Origin: Vespula vulgaris
Taxonomy: Eukaryota > Arthropoda > Insecta > Hymenoptera > Vespidae
NCBI RefSeq assembly: GCF_905475345.1
Contig: NC_066601.1
Location: 2,758,501 to 2,822,500, forward strand
Direction: 5' to 3'
DNA: 64,000 nucleotides
This document shows positions 15,043-27,398 of this stretch, one piece after another. Position 1 is the first letter of the stretch. Each line of letters begins with the position of its first letter. Below the pieces are notes generated by a model that saw only the letters and a list, made by a program, of their open reading frames with translations, was not told the origin of the DNA and did no database searches. Position numbers and translations under genes: made by a program.

Positions 15043-15299
15043 ACAGGAGAAGATGAGGGAGGCAAGAAAAGAAGCAGAACTACCAAGCCACGAGTAACTC
15101 TATACCTGTTGTGCGTGAACGAGCGATCAACCGAGTGGAAAGCCAGGAGAAAGAAAGAAGAGGTTCTTCTTCGTGATTCCGTTCTCTCTATATAGGGTTG
15201 CTCGTGGTCGAGAAGAGCAACAAGAGAGAGAGAGAGAGAGAGAGAGGGAGGGAGGGAGGGAGATAAAAGGAGTGGTTTTATCTTGCGGAATACGCGTGT

Positions 15300-15330
<31 letters not shown>

Positions 15331-18300
15331 GAAGAAGGAAAGAGCGAAGTAGATGGAATCAAAAAGAAGAGGAGAGAGAGAAAGAGAGAAAGAGAGGGAT
15401 GTATGGAAGCAAACGTATAACCAACGATAGTGTACGTACAAGAAAGCCGCCACCGCGGCCTTAAGAAAGTGGTTTGTCGTTTGGGCTGCGGTCGAAAGCA
15501 AATCGCTGCTAAATCGCTCAACCCGCAAGATCGGCCCTCTTCTTCTTTACCATTTACTCTTACCTTCGGGTACTACATTATCTTTTTCCAAGTTTGTTTC
15601 TTGTTATCGGTATTTAGGAATGTATAAACATCGTAATTATACATGTGGATGATTAAGGATCAACTAATTATTTCTTATATTTAAGACAATTAATATTTAT
15701 GGATAATACGGGATGAGAAGATGAGTTTAGAAATATCTTAATGATTCTTTCTTTTTCTCTCTCTCTCTCTCTCTTTCTTTTTCTTCCTCTATCGTTAAAA
15801 TAATTAGTATTCTCCTTGTTACATGTAAACATCGTGCTTAATAAAAACATACAATCGTTGTTTTAATATTGAAAAAGAAAAAAAAAAGAAGAAAAAAATG
15901 TGGAAAGAAATTAGAGATATAAATGTACAAAATAAATCTAATTATCGTTAATTAATGAAAATATTTTTAATACAGTTTCAGCGTCGTCGAGATTAGGAAG
16001 TCCAAGAGCATCGGCGATTAGAGCTAGCCGTAAACGGGCACTAAGCAGTTCACCATACTCCGATCGCTTCGACATCGACAGCATGATTAGATTCAGTCCA
16101 AATAGTTTAGCGTCCATCGTTAATGGTTCAAGAAGTAGTAGTGCAAGTGGCAGTTATGGTCACTTATCGGCTGGTAAGATATTACTCTATGATCTTATAT
16201 ATATTTTCCTCTTACCATGTCCCACATGATGACGTTAATTATCTTAAAAAGAAGAAAAACAAAATGAATAAACGAATAAACAAATAAACAAGAAAAAAGG
16301 AACACGTCATGAAAGTATAGATGTACGAAGAACATAAATCATCAAAGACAAGTATAAGAAATTTAGTCGAGAAAACTGAACCTTGCTTGTCATCGTAATC
16401 ATCCAGGCTTTCGATGTTCAAAGATATACCTTTTGCATGATCGAGATTCAGTAGCAGTAAATTGAGGTTCTGGCGCGCATGAAGTCATTATACAAGTGGA
16501 TTACGACCGGTATATATAGTAGGTAGTACCTATACATGGGCGAGAGTCAAGTGCTTACCCCAAATCGGGGCCCACCTTGCTCGCGAGTTAAGGACCATCA
16601 GTAATTTGCGATTAAATGAAGTTATTAACGAATTAAAATTCAAGAAGCGTAGCACGTCGATCGTTCCCTCTTGCGTGGCACTTACGGTAGAACGTTCACT
16701 TTTAAATTTACCTTCGAAGCACGCTTGAGTTGTTGGCCTTCTGAAAAAAAAAGAAGTGAAAAAGAAATAGGAAAACTGAAGGATTACGACGATAAGAATC
16801 TTTTTGAAAAGGGAAAAACAGAAGGAAAAATATCAAAGACAAATTCAATTAAAATTTCATATTAAATTGTAGACAAGATTTATAAATATGTCTCATTTAT
16901 TTTTTATTATAATCCCATTTGTATTAATATCGTTACAAAAGCGTTCACGCATTCGGAATTAAAATAATATCACGTTGGTCTATAATGGAAATCTCTAATG
17001 CATTTCTAATCCCTGTCACGTTTTATATACAGGCAAGATAAACATATTAATTGCAGAACTTTGTTACGGAATTAGTTAAGCATGCAACGACTATGTCTTG
17101 CATTACATACATAAAATACTTGGATAATTGGACGAATTCTTTAAATAGATACTATCACCATGATAATAAAAAATTTTTAATTATGTTCCTATTATTTTTT
17201 TTTTATATTTTTATTCCAAAAAAAAAGAAAAAAAAAGAAAAAAAAAAGATCGTCTTTGAGTATAAATTGTGAACAACCCTCGATCATTTTCACACGATCA
17301 TTATCGAAACACGGTTCATCGTCTATTCAACTGAGACAGAAGCAACAAACAAAATCATTCTGTATCCGCACGCTTAGCGTGATCTTCGAACGTTACAAGA
17401 GACCGGAGACCGACAATTAAAATGCAAGCTAAGCCTACGTGCCGGAAGTTAGCTTTGTCGTGATGAGACTGTCGAGAGAATGGTCGTAGTCCGATTTCGA
17501 TGATAATCTTCTTCTATCGTCAATTTATATATATTATATCCTCGTAGTAATCCTTATTTTAATCATTTTTAGTGATCGACTATTCTTTATTTTCATTCTA
17601 TTTATTAAAAATAATTTATATATAATAACACATTAATTTGATATTTCTACGATCAAAATAACTTATTTATACGACTAACAAAATTTATCAAATACGTATT
17701 ATACATGATAATATATAAATCTTTTTATTTCTATAAGATATTACATATAAATGATAATACATAAAGATAAATAGAAAAAATAATATATATATATAAATTA
17801 TTAAGTTAATTATAAATATAAATATATGAATTAATTATACCTTTGAAATATATTTTATAAATAATTTTTAGTGATCGATCAACTGATTTTTATCGTAACT
17901 ATTTTGTAAAAAAAAAAAAAAAAAGAAGAAAAGAAAAGAAAAAAAAACAGGTTGTCTGTATAACGAATTTCAATGAATTCCAATGGGTGTATTGTTATAG
18001 CTATGAGCCCAGCTTTAGGTATGCACCCTGGCATGGCGCCTCATTTGCAGCAGCTTCAGGCACACCTTTTGAGAAGCGCCGCCGCGGCGGCTCTTTTGCC
18101 TCACGCGCATCCTTTGCAACCGCCTGCACCACCGCCATTGCCTCCACACCCTCATTCTCACCCTCATGCGCACGGTCTGTCACCTCACTCGCAACTTTAT
18201 CCTTGTGTACCACCTCATTCTACGGCATCGACGACCCTTGCTCCTCATGGAGGATTGCCGCCAAAGAGTGAGGTATAAATTTATTATTATACATATACGT

Positions 18301-18333
18301 ACAACTATATACAGTATTATATTTAATACATTA

Positions 18334-18381
<48 letters not shown>

Positions 18382-21300
18382 GAAAATAAAAATAAAACAA
18401 ATTTTTATTAGTCTTAGTAGATTTTAGATAAGTAATAAGATCTTTGTTTATTCTAATGATATACGTATAAATAATTAATTAGTAATTTAAAAAAACGATT
18501 AACGTCAATTATTTACTATTATCAGATATGATACATTATTCTATGAGATAATTCATCTACGGTAAATGATTTAAATATGTACGTTTTTGTAATGCTCGAG
18601 GTTGATTTGACAGGATATTCTAATTTTTTTGTAGAATGCAGAATCCTGTAGAAAAGCGTCAGAGACATCTTCAAGATCGGTCACGGCAGAAGCAGACACA
18701 TCTTCGAGAAGAACGTCTACCAAGGTAAAAAGAGAACCAGCAACAACGACCACCAATACAACGACCACTGCTCCACCAACTCATCCTCAAGGATTAAGTC
18801 CTAGCGAGGATCTTCGAGATGAACCTGGTGACTTTATCGAAACGAATTGTCATTGGAGAGATTGCGGTCTTGAATTCCCAACTCAGGTTAAATTCATTTC
18901 CTTTTTTTCTTAAATTTCATAATGCTATAAAAATTTATTTATTTATTTTTTTTTTCATTGATCATTTTTTTTCTTTCACGTTCAACAGGATGATCTTGTG
19001 AAGCATATCAACAATGATCACATACATGCTAATAAAAAGAGCTTTGTTTGTGGTTGGGAAGAATGTTCAAGAGAGGAAAAGCCTTTTAAGGCACAATATA
19101 TGTTGGTAGTACATATGAGAAGGCACACTGGTGAAAAACCTCATAAATGTACGGTACGTAGATGTATAATATGATCGTTCTTATATTCTTATATTTTATT
19201 TTGAAAGAGAATCTCTATTAAAACGTTTGTAATATAAATATAACAAAATTTCTTGTAGACGGATCATTCATTAATCTTGTAAATTTATTTCTACAGTTCG
19301 AGGGTTGTTTCAAGGCATACTCAAGACTGGAAAACTTAAAGACTCATTTGAGATCTCACACGGGTGAGAAACCATATACCTGCGAATATCCAGGTTGTAG
19401 CAAAGCATTTAGCAATGCTAGCGACCGAGCGAAACATCAGAATAGGACACACTCGAACGAGGTGAATTATTTTTTAATAAATTGTTGTTTCTTTTTTTAA
19501 ATCTACATCCTTCCTTCGAGATCATCGTGATAATAAATTTTCTTGTAGAAACCGTATGTTTGTAAAGCACCTGGCTGCACAAAAAGGTACACGGATCCTT
19601 CGTCTTTGAGGAAACACGTGAAGACAGTCCACGGAGCGGAATTTTATGCCAATAAAAAACATAAAGGTGGTGGCGGAGATGGTGGTGGAAGCGACGAAGC
19701 AGGTGCAGGAGGACATAGTCCTAGCAGAAGCGAAGACTTGCATCCCAAGACACCGAGTTTATCGAGTCCTAGCGTAAAATCTGAGAGCGAGGCCAATAGT
19801 CCACCTGGTATGATGCAACAACAAGGAAGTCCTCTTATTGGGGGTTGCAACGACGAAGTAACCGGTGTTGGTACTCTTACTAACGACGGAGCTAATCTGT
19901 CTGAAGAACCATGGACCGAAGAACCTGATGATTTAGACATAGCTGATCTTCCAATAGCTCTTCGTGCTATGGTAAACGAGATGATATATTAGAAACAAAG
20001 TCGTACATAATTTTTTCTCTGACTTAATTATGAACAGTAAAGACGTATATTATTAAGCGATCTTAATATTTTTAATCTATCATTCGAATGGTCGAATCTT
20101 GATGTAGGATTATCGATTGCTCGTAGGTTGGTGGAATAGAATCTCAACAACAGCAACAGGTAGCAACAGCTACTTCGAGGAATCGTATGAAGGGAAGATT
20201 GAATGCTAAGGGTGTACCGACGCTTCCGGTTAGCGTGTCCGGTATGAGAGGCGTTCGTGGCATGGGCACTCAAAGTAATATCGGTGATTTGAACAGAAGG
20301 ATCACAGATTTAAAAATGGAAGGTGGTGTTCCAGCACGTCAAACCAGCTTATCGGATTTGCAGCTTAGATTGCAACCTTTGAGCGAGCCAAGGAGAGACA
20401 GCAACAGTACTGTTAGTACGTATTATGGCAGTATGAGATCAACTGATTTTGGTAGTAGAAGAAGTAGTCAGGCTAGTGGCATTAGTGCTGTAAGAACTGG
20501 AGCTACTGGACCAGGAAGTTTCTACGATCCTATTAGTCCTGGTACTTCTAGAAGAAGTAGTCAAATGAGCACCACGTCTGGTAGAATTAATCCTCCGAGT
20601 CATATACAAGGACCATATTCTACCAGTAATCTGGTTGTACAAACACGGAATATGTCATTGCAGGTATTATTTGGATCAATATTAATTGTTCATATCTCGA
20701 GGAAACATTTGATATAAAAAAGACGTTATTAATACAGGGTATCCAAGGTAAACCAAACGATTGGAACAATCCCAGTGAACACTGTACACAACCTTCCGGC
20801 GATCGACGAATGTCTGAACCTGCAAGAGGTCATCAGGCACATAGAACGTCTCCGCCTATGCCTCCGAGACCAAGGTCAGCACAATTGCCAGAACTTCATC
20901 CAAATCAAGAAGTTATTTTAGATGAAGTTGGGGAAGGTGAAATGGTGGAGAATAAACTTGTCATTCCAGACGAAATGATGCAATATCTGAATCAAGTTAG
21001 TTTTTCAATACCCCTTTTATTTTCCTTTATGTGTCTATGTAAAACAATTGATTTTACTTGAGGAATTATGTATAATTTACAGGTACAAGCAGGTGGTAAT
21101 CAAAGCAATTATAGAAGCAGTCCTCTACCTATTTGTCAATCACCGATATGTACAAATCCTTTGCATTATCAACGACAGATGCAACCTCCGTGTAATTACA
21201 ATCAAACGCATCAACAGAATTGTTATTCAGCTCAGCAATCTTCGCAGCAACCTTGTCTCAATTATCAAAATACTTCTCCCGTTCCGTATACTCAATGTCC

Positions 21301-22543
21301 AAGTTCCCGATCTACCCATCCCTCTTCTCAATACTGTCCACCACCCCCCAACTATGCGTCTCAACCTGTTCCAGCACAAATGGCAAGTCCTGCGAGTGGT
21401 CAAGTAATGTCACCAGGGTCTCACTATGCTCCTAGTCATATCAGTGATCAACCATTGACTTCTCCAGCAGCTGGTGCCTTGGCACCCCAACATACTTCTC
21501 AAAATATGTTACAAAATTCTGCTCAACTTACGAGAAACTGTTCTCAAAATCACATGTATCATAACTATTATCCTAATCATGGCTGTCAAGTACAGTTGAA
21601 TTCCAATTGCAATCGCAACGCGGGCAATCAAACGAATCATCATTCCAGTCAAACGTGTGTATCGGCCAACCATACGTCGATGGGCCAACAACCTTGTACG
21701 CAAATGCGTTCGAATGTTAATTGTCAGCAATCGATTCCACACTGCACCCAACAACCTATTCTATCTGGTCAATCTACGATAAATCATCCTAATTCACAAT
21801 GTAATCAAACAACAAATCAATGTTCAAGGCCGGTGGTAACACCGAATGGTCAAATGACGAGTTTGCATCAAGATCAACAAACTGGGAATACTAATCAGTG
21901 TACACTGATGTCACCACATTGCTCGCAAATGAATGTTACGAATCAAACCAAGGTCATTAATAACATGAGTGGATTACAGGAATGTCAGCAACAAGCACAA
22001 ACAGCTAACTCCTGCATTCAAATGCAAACCTGTATTCATCCAAACGGTGCTCATCATCAAAATATTACAAACGATACGTCAATGCCTAAGAGAACATCCC
22101 CGCAATTGTGTAACGCATTACAAAGTAATGGTAGGATGCAACAACAAATTTGTGGTCATGGTTGTCAGACGCGAACTAATCCACCGAGTACTCATCAATA
22201 TAATTGTAATTGTCAATGGGGCTATGGAGAACAATGTTATCAGGAACAGGCCGGCACGAATTTGTTAGAAATTCAGTGCAAAGATATAAGCCAATCGCAA
22301 CAAGGTTCCCCAGTTAAACCACCACAAGGTATGAGACAAGATTCTTACAGGAGAACATTAGAATATGTGCAACAATGCAGAAATTGGTCTGGCAATATGC
22401 ACGATACTAATGTATCAAGTTCTACTCACCCTATATCTTTGCCACAACCATTACCAGCTAGCGCCAATATGGTTGTTAACGATATGACGTCATCCTTAAG
22501 CTCTTTACTCGAAGAGAATAGGTATTTGCAAATGATTCAATGA
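10220..22543 (+). CDS. ci: Cubitus interruptus / Gli zinc-finger transcription factor (5' end not identified)
   Basis: Nuclear effector of Hedgehog signalling that binds Gli sites through five C2H2 fingers. Coding exons: 10220-10647, 11649-11738, 15976-16173, 18001-18272, 18635-18886, 18989-19153, 19297-19461, 19549-19971, 20127-20663, 20738-20995, 21083-22543 (TGA). All junctions are GT-AG and keep frame, giving about 1416 residues, close to fly Ci. In order: a glycine-rich tract; a motif around SRKRALSSSPYSDRFD; SYGHLSAG, the SUFU-binding type motif, at the end of exon 3; a His/Pro-rich stretch; five fingers (about residues 404-555) including the linker HTGEKPYTCEYPGC; a PKA/CK1-type cluster with RRDS and two RRSS sites (20,393-20,560); a Gln/Asn/His-rich exon; and the conserved C-terminus SSLLEENRYLQMIQ. 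The first listed exon is taken to start after the acceptor at 10,218-10,219; an in-frame ATG lies at 10,200, so the true N-terminus is open. Identity is certain; the 5' end is not. Confidence 0.96.
10262..10480 (+). repeat. Poly-glycine (GGN)n tract in the first visible ci exon
   Basis: A run of GGA/GGT/GGC codons with a few Ser, Ala, Asn and Asp codons encodes a low-complexity glycine tract of about 70 residues, just before the conserved LHPTYRLNYMDHLYHQLQ segment that aligns with fly Ci. The codons are mixed rather than one pure triplet, so the tract is partly stabilised. The other frames give Val/Glu-, Pro- or Ser/Thr-rich artefacts. Confidence 0.85.
10648..11648 (+). other. ci intron
   Basis: Flanked by GT at 10,648 and AG at 11,647-11,648. 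AT-rich, with a CT microsatellite at about 11,419-11,458 and a short GC-rich patch near 11,330-11,380. No coding content seen. Confidence 0.85.
11739..15975 (+). other. Large ci intron with GC-rich islands and GA/CT tracts
   Basis: A 4.2-kb intron, GT at 11,739 to AG at 15,974-15,975. It has GC-richer islands at 12,780-13,060 and 13,430-13,640 that are out of character with the flanks, and GA tracts at about 12,390-12,435, 14,570-14,745, 15,008-15,040, 15,225-15,262 and 15,300-15,400. The open frames in the tracts are Ser/Leu/Arg low complexity and are not believable genes. The islands are enhancer candidates only. Confidence 0.75.
16174..18000 (+). other. ci intron
   Basis: GT at 16,174 to AG at 17,999-18,000. 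AT-rich, with a poly-A/poly-AG stretch at 17,910-17,948 just before the acceptor. No coding sequence recognised. Confidence 0.85.
18330..18378. repeat. (TA)n microsatellite in a ci intron
   Basis: AT dinucleotide tract in the short intron 18,273-18,634 between the His/Pro-rich exon and the exon carrying the start of the first zinc finger. Confidence 0.85.
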
Positions 22544-24671
22544 ATTAATTTGCTTCGGAAAGTATTTATAATATGATAAATTTTACGATATCGCGCATAT
22601 TACTGCCTTTCAATCGATAGACTTTATCACGTATTTAAGTGCCTTTCATGAGTGCTGTTTGATACATTACATGTGCCTTAGTAGTTCATTATACCTTTTC
22701 TATAATATTCTTCAGAATATTAAATTTTAAATAGCTATTTTATAAAGATAGCTTTATATATCATTTAATTCAGAGAAAAATGAAGAGAGAATTGTATTTT
22801 TACAAAGAATATGTCTTATAATATACTAGCCAAGAAATATTTTTCTTTACTTAACGAAATAGCTATGTGCTTTCTATAGATTGATTCTTTTGTACTATTT
22901 ACACACACGCACACAATCACATACACGTACGCATGCACACTCACATACACGTGTAGGTATTTACTATAGTAAATCCATTTGACTGCGCTATGTACTTTAA
23001 GCCATACCATGATCTTTGTAGATATAATTTTATGATACACATTTCATACAAGTACTGATTATTGAAAGTGTGCCAATTATACTTCGTTTTTCTAATCATA
23101 ATTTTACCCGTTTAGTTTTTTGACGAATAGTGCAAAATGTGCACTGTGATACAAAGAATTTAAGTTAATCCCTGGCGCCTGGACGACAAAAGTAATAATA
23201 TTTCTTTTTTTTTTTTACCGAAAAATTTTGAAGTCTCATTACTGTAAATCATTTTTAATTACATAGAATATTTAACGTTTTGTAAATCTGTCAATTACAT
23301 GTTCTAAAGTGAAAGTTTTACTATGCAGTTTCTCTAATATCGATAACTATTCGAACTGCTAAGTATAAACGTAATGACTTAATCAAAACTGATTTTGTAA
23401 AAAAGGGCCAACCTTAGACTAAAACAAATGTAGATAAAAAGTAGTGGAAATAGTTATAAGTGTAAACAATGCGAGAAAAAATACATTTTCAGTATGATAG
23501 TATGAAAGTATGGGTGATAGCATAGGTTGATTGTTTTTTCATAAAGATCTTTGTGTAAAGAAATTTAAGGATAATTATTATCATCGAAATTAAATCATTC
23601 GGTTTGACCGATTGAGATAAGATTGAGTGCCTTTAAAAATTATTAAGAGGGTCGTTAAATAAAAGCGCTTTGAGAACTTAGTAACATAGCGTACCTAAAA
23701 CGTGTTTTTGTTATGCGAACATTTTTTTTTTTTTTATGAATTTTATTAATCCATTATATAAGACTATGAAGAGAGTTTTGTGAATACTATACATACTTAT
23801 CATATACATATATAATAAAATTCATATGATAAAACAAAAGGACAAAAGGTTTTACAGCCCAACAATTGTTAATTATTTGACGAATAAACAAATTTTCTAA
23901 ATTATTCCTTATTTCTCTTGTTTCTTACCAATAATTACATTAACTTACAAGCTTTCGTTTATATGAATTTATACATGGACAAATAATAATATTGTTCTTT
24001 TTCAAATACAAAAAATAAATAAAATATATAAAATCAAAATTAAAAAGTTTTAAATCCTGATAGCCATTTATTTTAATTAGTTAGGCGTGGAAAAATGTGT
24101 TGAATTGAAAGTTTAAGATGTTCATTGTTTCAGGCTTTATAACAATTTATGCAAATAATGAGTACAGACAAAATTTTTGTTCGATTTTGACAAACAAGGT
24201 CTCATTGAATTATTTTATCAATCATCGATAACATAGTTACCGATTTCCTTTTCTATCAACGTATCGGTGAAATTCATTTCTGTTTTACTGACATATTGGT
24301 AATAGCAGTTTTCTGTCTTCACTGATCTGCTGGAATATTACATTCCTATTTTTGTTTATATGTCAATAATTGTGGATTCCTGTTACGTTTGCGAATTATT
24401 TTAAATGCTACACTTTCTATTCTATTGGGGTATGTTCGCCATTATATCCACATTTTTTTAATTTATTGAATTTAAAATATGATTTATTCTATTTAATAGA
24501 ATATATGTTGTAGTTAAGATATAAAAAATTCTTTCAAAGTATTTGTCAATTATAATTAAATTTACTGGTATATTATCAATACATAGGTAGTATCAATAAT
24601 TACATCTAGTTTCATCTTTTTACTTGGAGTAATTAAGGATATTAATATATATCACCATATAAAGTAGGTAT

Positions 24672-24729
<58 letters not shown>

Positions 24730-24838
24730 GCTATTAATGATCAAAATTGTTTTACAGACTATGGAAGTTGTATACAATATTATACATTGAGTAATTCTTT
24801 TTTCTTATTATTAACATTCGATTTTTGTCCATATATAA

Positions 24839-24886
<48 letters not shown>

Positions 24887-27169
24887 GTATATGTATGTAT
24901 ATATATGTATATGTATGTATGTATGTATGTATGTAGCCACAATATTTATTATTATAAATATTATATGTTTTCATTAACAGCAGTGTATACATAAAGATGT
25001 ATAATACAGATCTTTGCAAAAAGGCAGTATCAATATTCATTGAAGAAGATTGTGTACACTAATATATCAATCGCGTATAAAAATTATAATAAATTGTTAT
25101 AAAATGCCATACAACTTTTTTTTAATATAATAAGAGCAGTGACTTTAATTTGAAATATATATATGCATATATATATATATATATCGTTCCTTGATTAGAC
25201 TATTGGAATTTATAATGTATAAATTATGATATAAAGTATCAGATAATTTTTGCCACTTAAAATAATTTTCTTATACATTTTTCGTTTCTTTGTTTTTGCT
25301 TTATAAAAAAAATAACAAATATGTATAAATTGTCACAGAAGACTTTCTTATTTCGTGTAAAACGTAAAAGAGACAATAAACCACAGTCATTGTTTTAGTC
25401 TATATATATTTCTTTTTTGGGATTGTAAACTCTGCTGTAGATTTCAGATCTTTGAACTTAAGAATTTTATTTATTTATATATAATAGTATGTATTTTAGT
25501 ATTATTCTTCTTATTGTTTTTACTCTTATTTCTTTTCTATAGGAGAGTTATTGTAAATTTCGAAATAATGATATTTCGATAGAATCGAAGGGTAACTATC
25601 ACTAATCGCATCTTAAATATTTTGTAATAAACATAAAATAAAAATATAATATAACGTAACTCGAGAGCATATTAATAAAATATCAGGTACCTTTATATGA
25701 TGCGTACCTTTAGATATAATTAAATTAAAAAAAATGTTTTCTAATATTTTTTAATGTGTTTTTTATAAATTTAGTTTATGTATATTACGAATAGCGAAAT
25801 ATTTCTTTTTTAAATGTAATTTAAAGGAATGTAGCAAATATATATTGTAATATCTTAATACGATTTTCATAGAATATATCATACATGAAGCATAAACATT
25901 GACACGAAAAAAAAAAGAGAAATAGTACGCGTTACTTGCCAAACTAATTGGAAAAATTTTTTAAAAACATTATAATAATAGTTTGGAGATAAAAAACAAA
26001 TGGTAGAAATATGAAAGTATTCAAGATATAAATAAGACATAAATTAAGTGCTATAATATGTAAATCATAATTAATCAATAAAATCTTACTATATAATTTA
26101 GACGATTAAAATTATATAAGTACTTATTAAAAAAATACATACATATTTTACTAATATGTTCTTATATATACGAAGATATAATCCATATCTACTACGGTAT
26201 AGGTCTCATTCGTTCAATACATTTTTAATTGGAATTTTTTATAAGGAAGACTATATTAAATTATTCGGATATACTGTCAGATCCATAATTTAGTGTACAA
26301 GTACATGAACTTTTGGCATCTTGCTTTACATGCACACAAAATTGATTATGTATTAATTAACATGCAAATGAATTATGAATTAATATTAACCCTAACGCGA
26401 AATAATGACCTCTTATTTTTAATAATATCTATAACTAAATATCAATAAAATTCATTCTCACATAATACTGTACTATAATCAGTACAATTTTGTAATATAT
26501 ATATGTATATATATATCTATAGATTAGAAGGTAGTAACATGCACATAAACTATGCATTTATATATGATATCAATAGCAAACATAGAAAGACAGTAAGTCT
26601 ATAAAACTTAATCCTATATATCGTTAGGTCATTGAGCATAAAAATGGCAAATAACAAGTACTCTTTTTACAATGCAGTTTTGATTATCCATTACTTTCAA
26701 TATTAACAATATATTAGGTACTGATAAATAGGCTTTCTTTCATGCTCTCCAACTGCAAAATGTATATTATATAAATGACAGACCACATGCTCTTCGAAAT
26801 CGTTATTTTTTTATGAATAAAAAATAATATTTTTTGTTTTATAATTTTATTAAGGAAAAAAAAGAAAGAAAAGAAAGAAAAAAGAAAAGAAAAAAAAAAT
26901 CAGATACCTTGGACATTATATAAATTTGATACCCATTTCTATGTTTACATGCTTTGAAAATCTCAGGTACCAATGTAAACGTTAAATAATTTTTCATTCG
27001 TCATTGGCTTTTTATGCATAGTTACTTTCTTCTTATTCATGTGTTGTAAATACAAACATTTATATTTTATTTATACTTACGTGCTTCCTATATTTCACTC
27101 GCATTACCCTGCAAACTGAAAGACAAATTGTTTATATTCATTTCTCCTACATCGACATTTAAATGTTTT
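22544..27169. other. ci 3' UTR and AT-rich convergent intergenic region
   Basis: No coding frame is supported. The first part is presumably the ci 3' UTR. Candidate poly(A) signals on + include AATAAA near 23,884 and 25,626. Two (TA)n blocks lie at 24,673-24,724 and 24,839-24,930, the second grading into a TATG tract. The right-hand part should contain the 3' UTR of the convergent ACAP gene; TTTATT on + near 27,067 would be its AATAAA. I see nothing else. Confidence 0.6.
24673..24930. repeat. Pair of (TA)n tracts with a TATG tail
   Basis: Two long AT dinucleotide tracts separated by about 115 bases; the second ends in a (TATG)n run. Low-complexity frames across it (Ile/Tyr/His) are artefacts. 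Confidence 0.85.
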
Positions 27170-27353
27170 TCATTCGGGTGCATGCGGAATATTGTTGCTT
27201 TCATTTCGCCGTTGTAATCGTTCTGGATGTGAACAAGCTAACTGACTAAAGTCACGTACAACATCATTAAATGTTTCATCCCCAGTAACACCTATTTCAG
27301 AATCTTTCATTTCTTCATTTAACAATCCAAGTCGTAATCTAAAATACATAGTA

Positions 27354-27398
<45 letters not shown>

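Noticed and set aside
21048..22268. Alternative frames within the last ci exon
   Set aside because: Overlapped by the main 487-codon frame that ends in the conserved Ci C-terminus.
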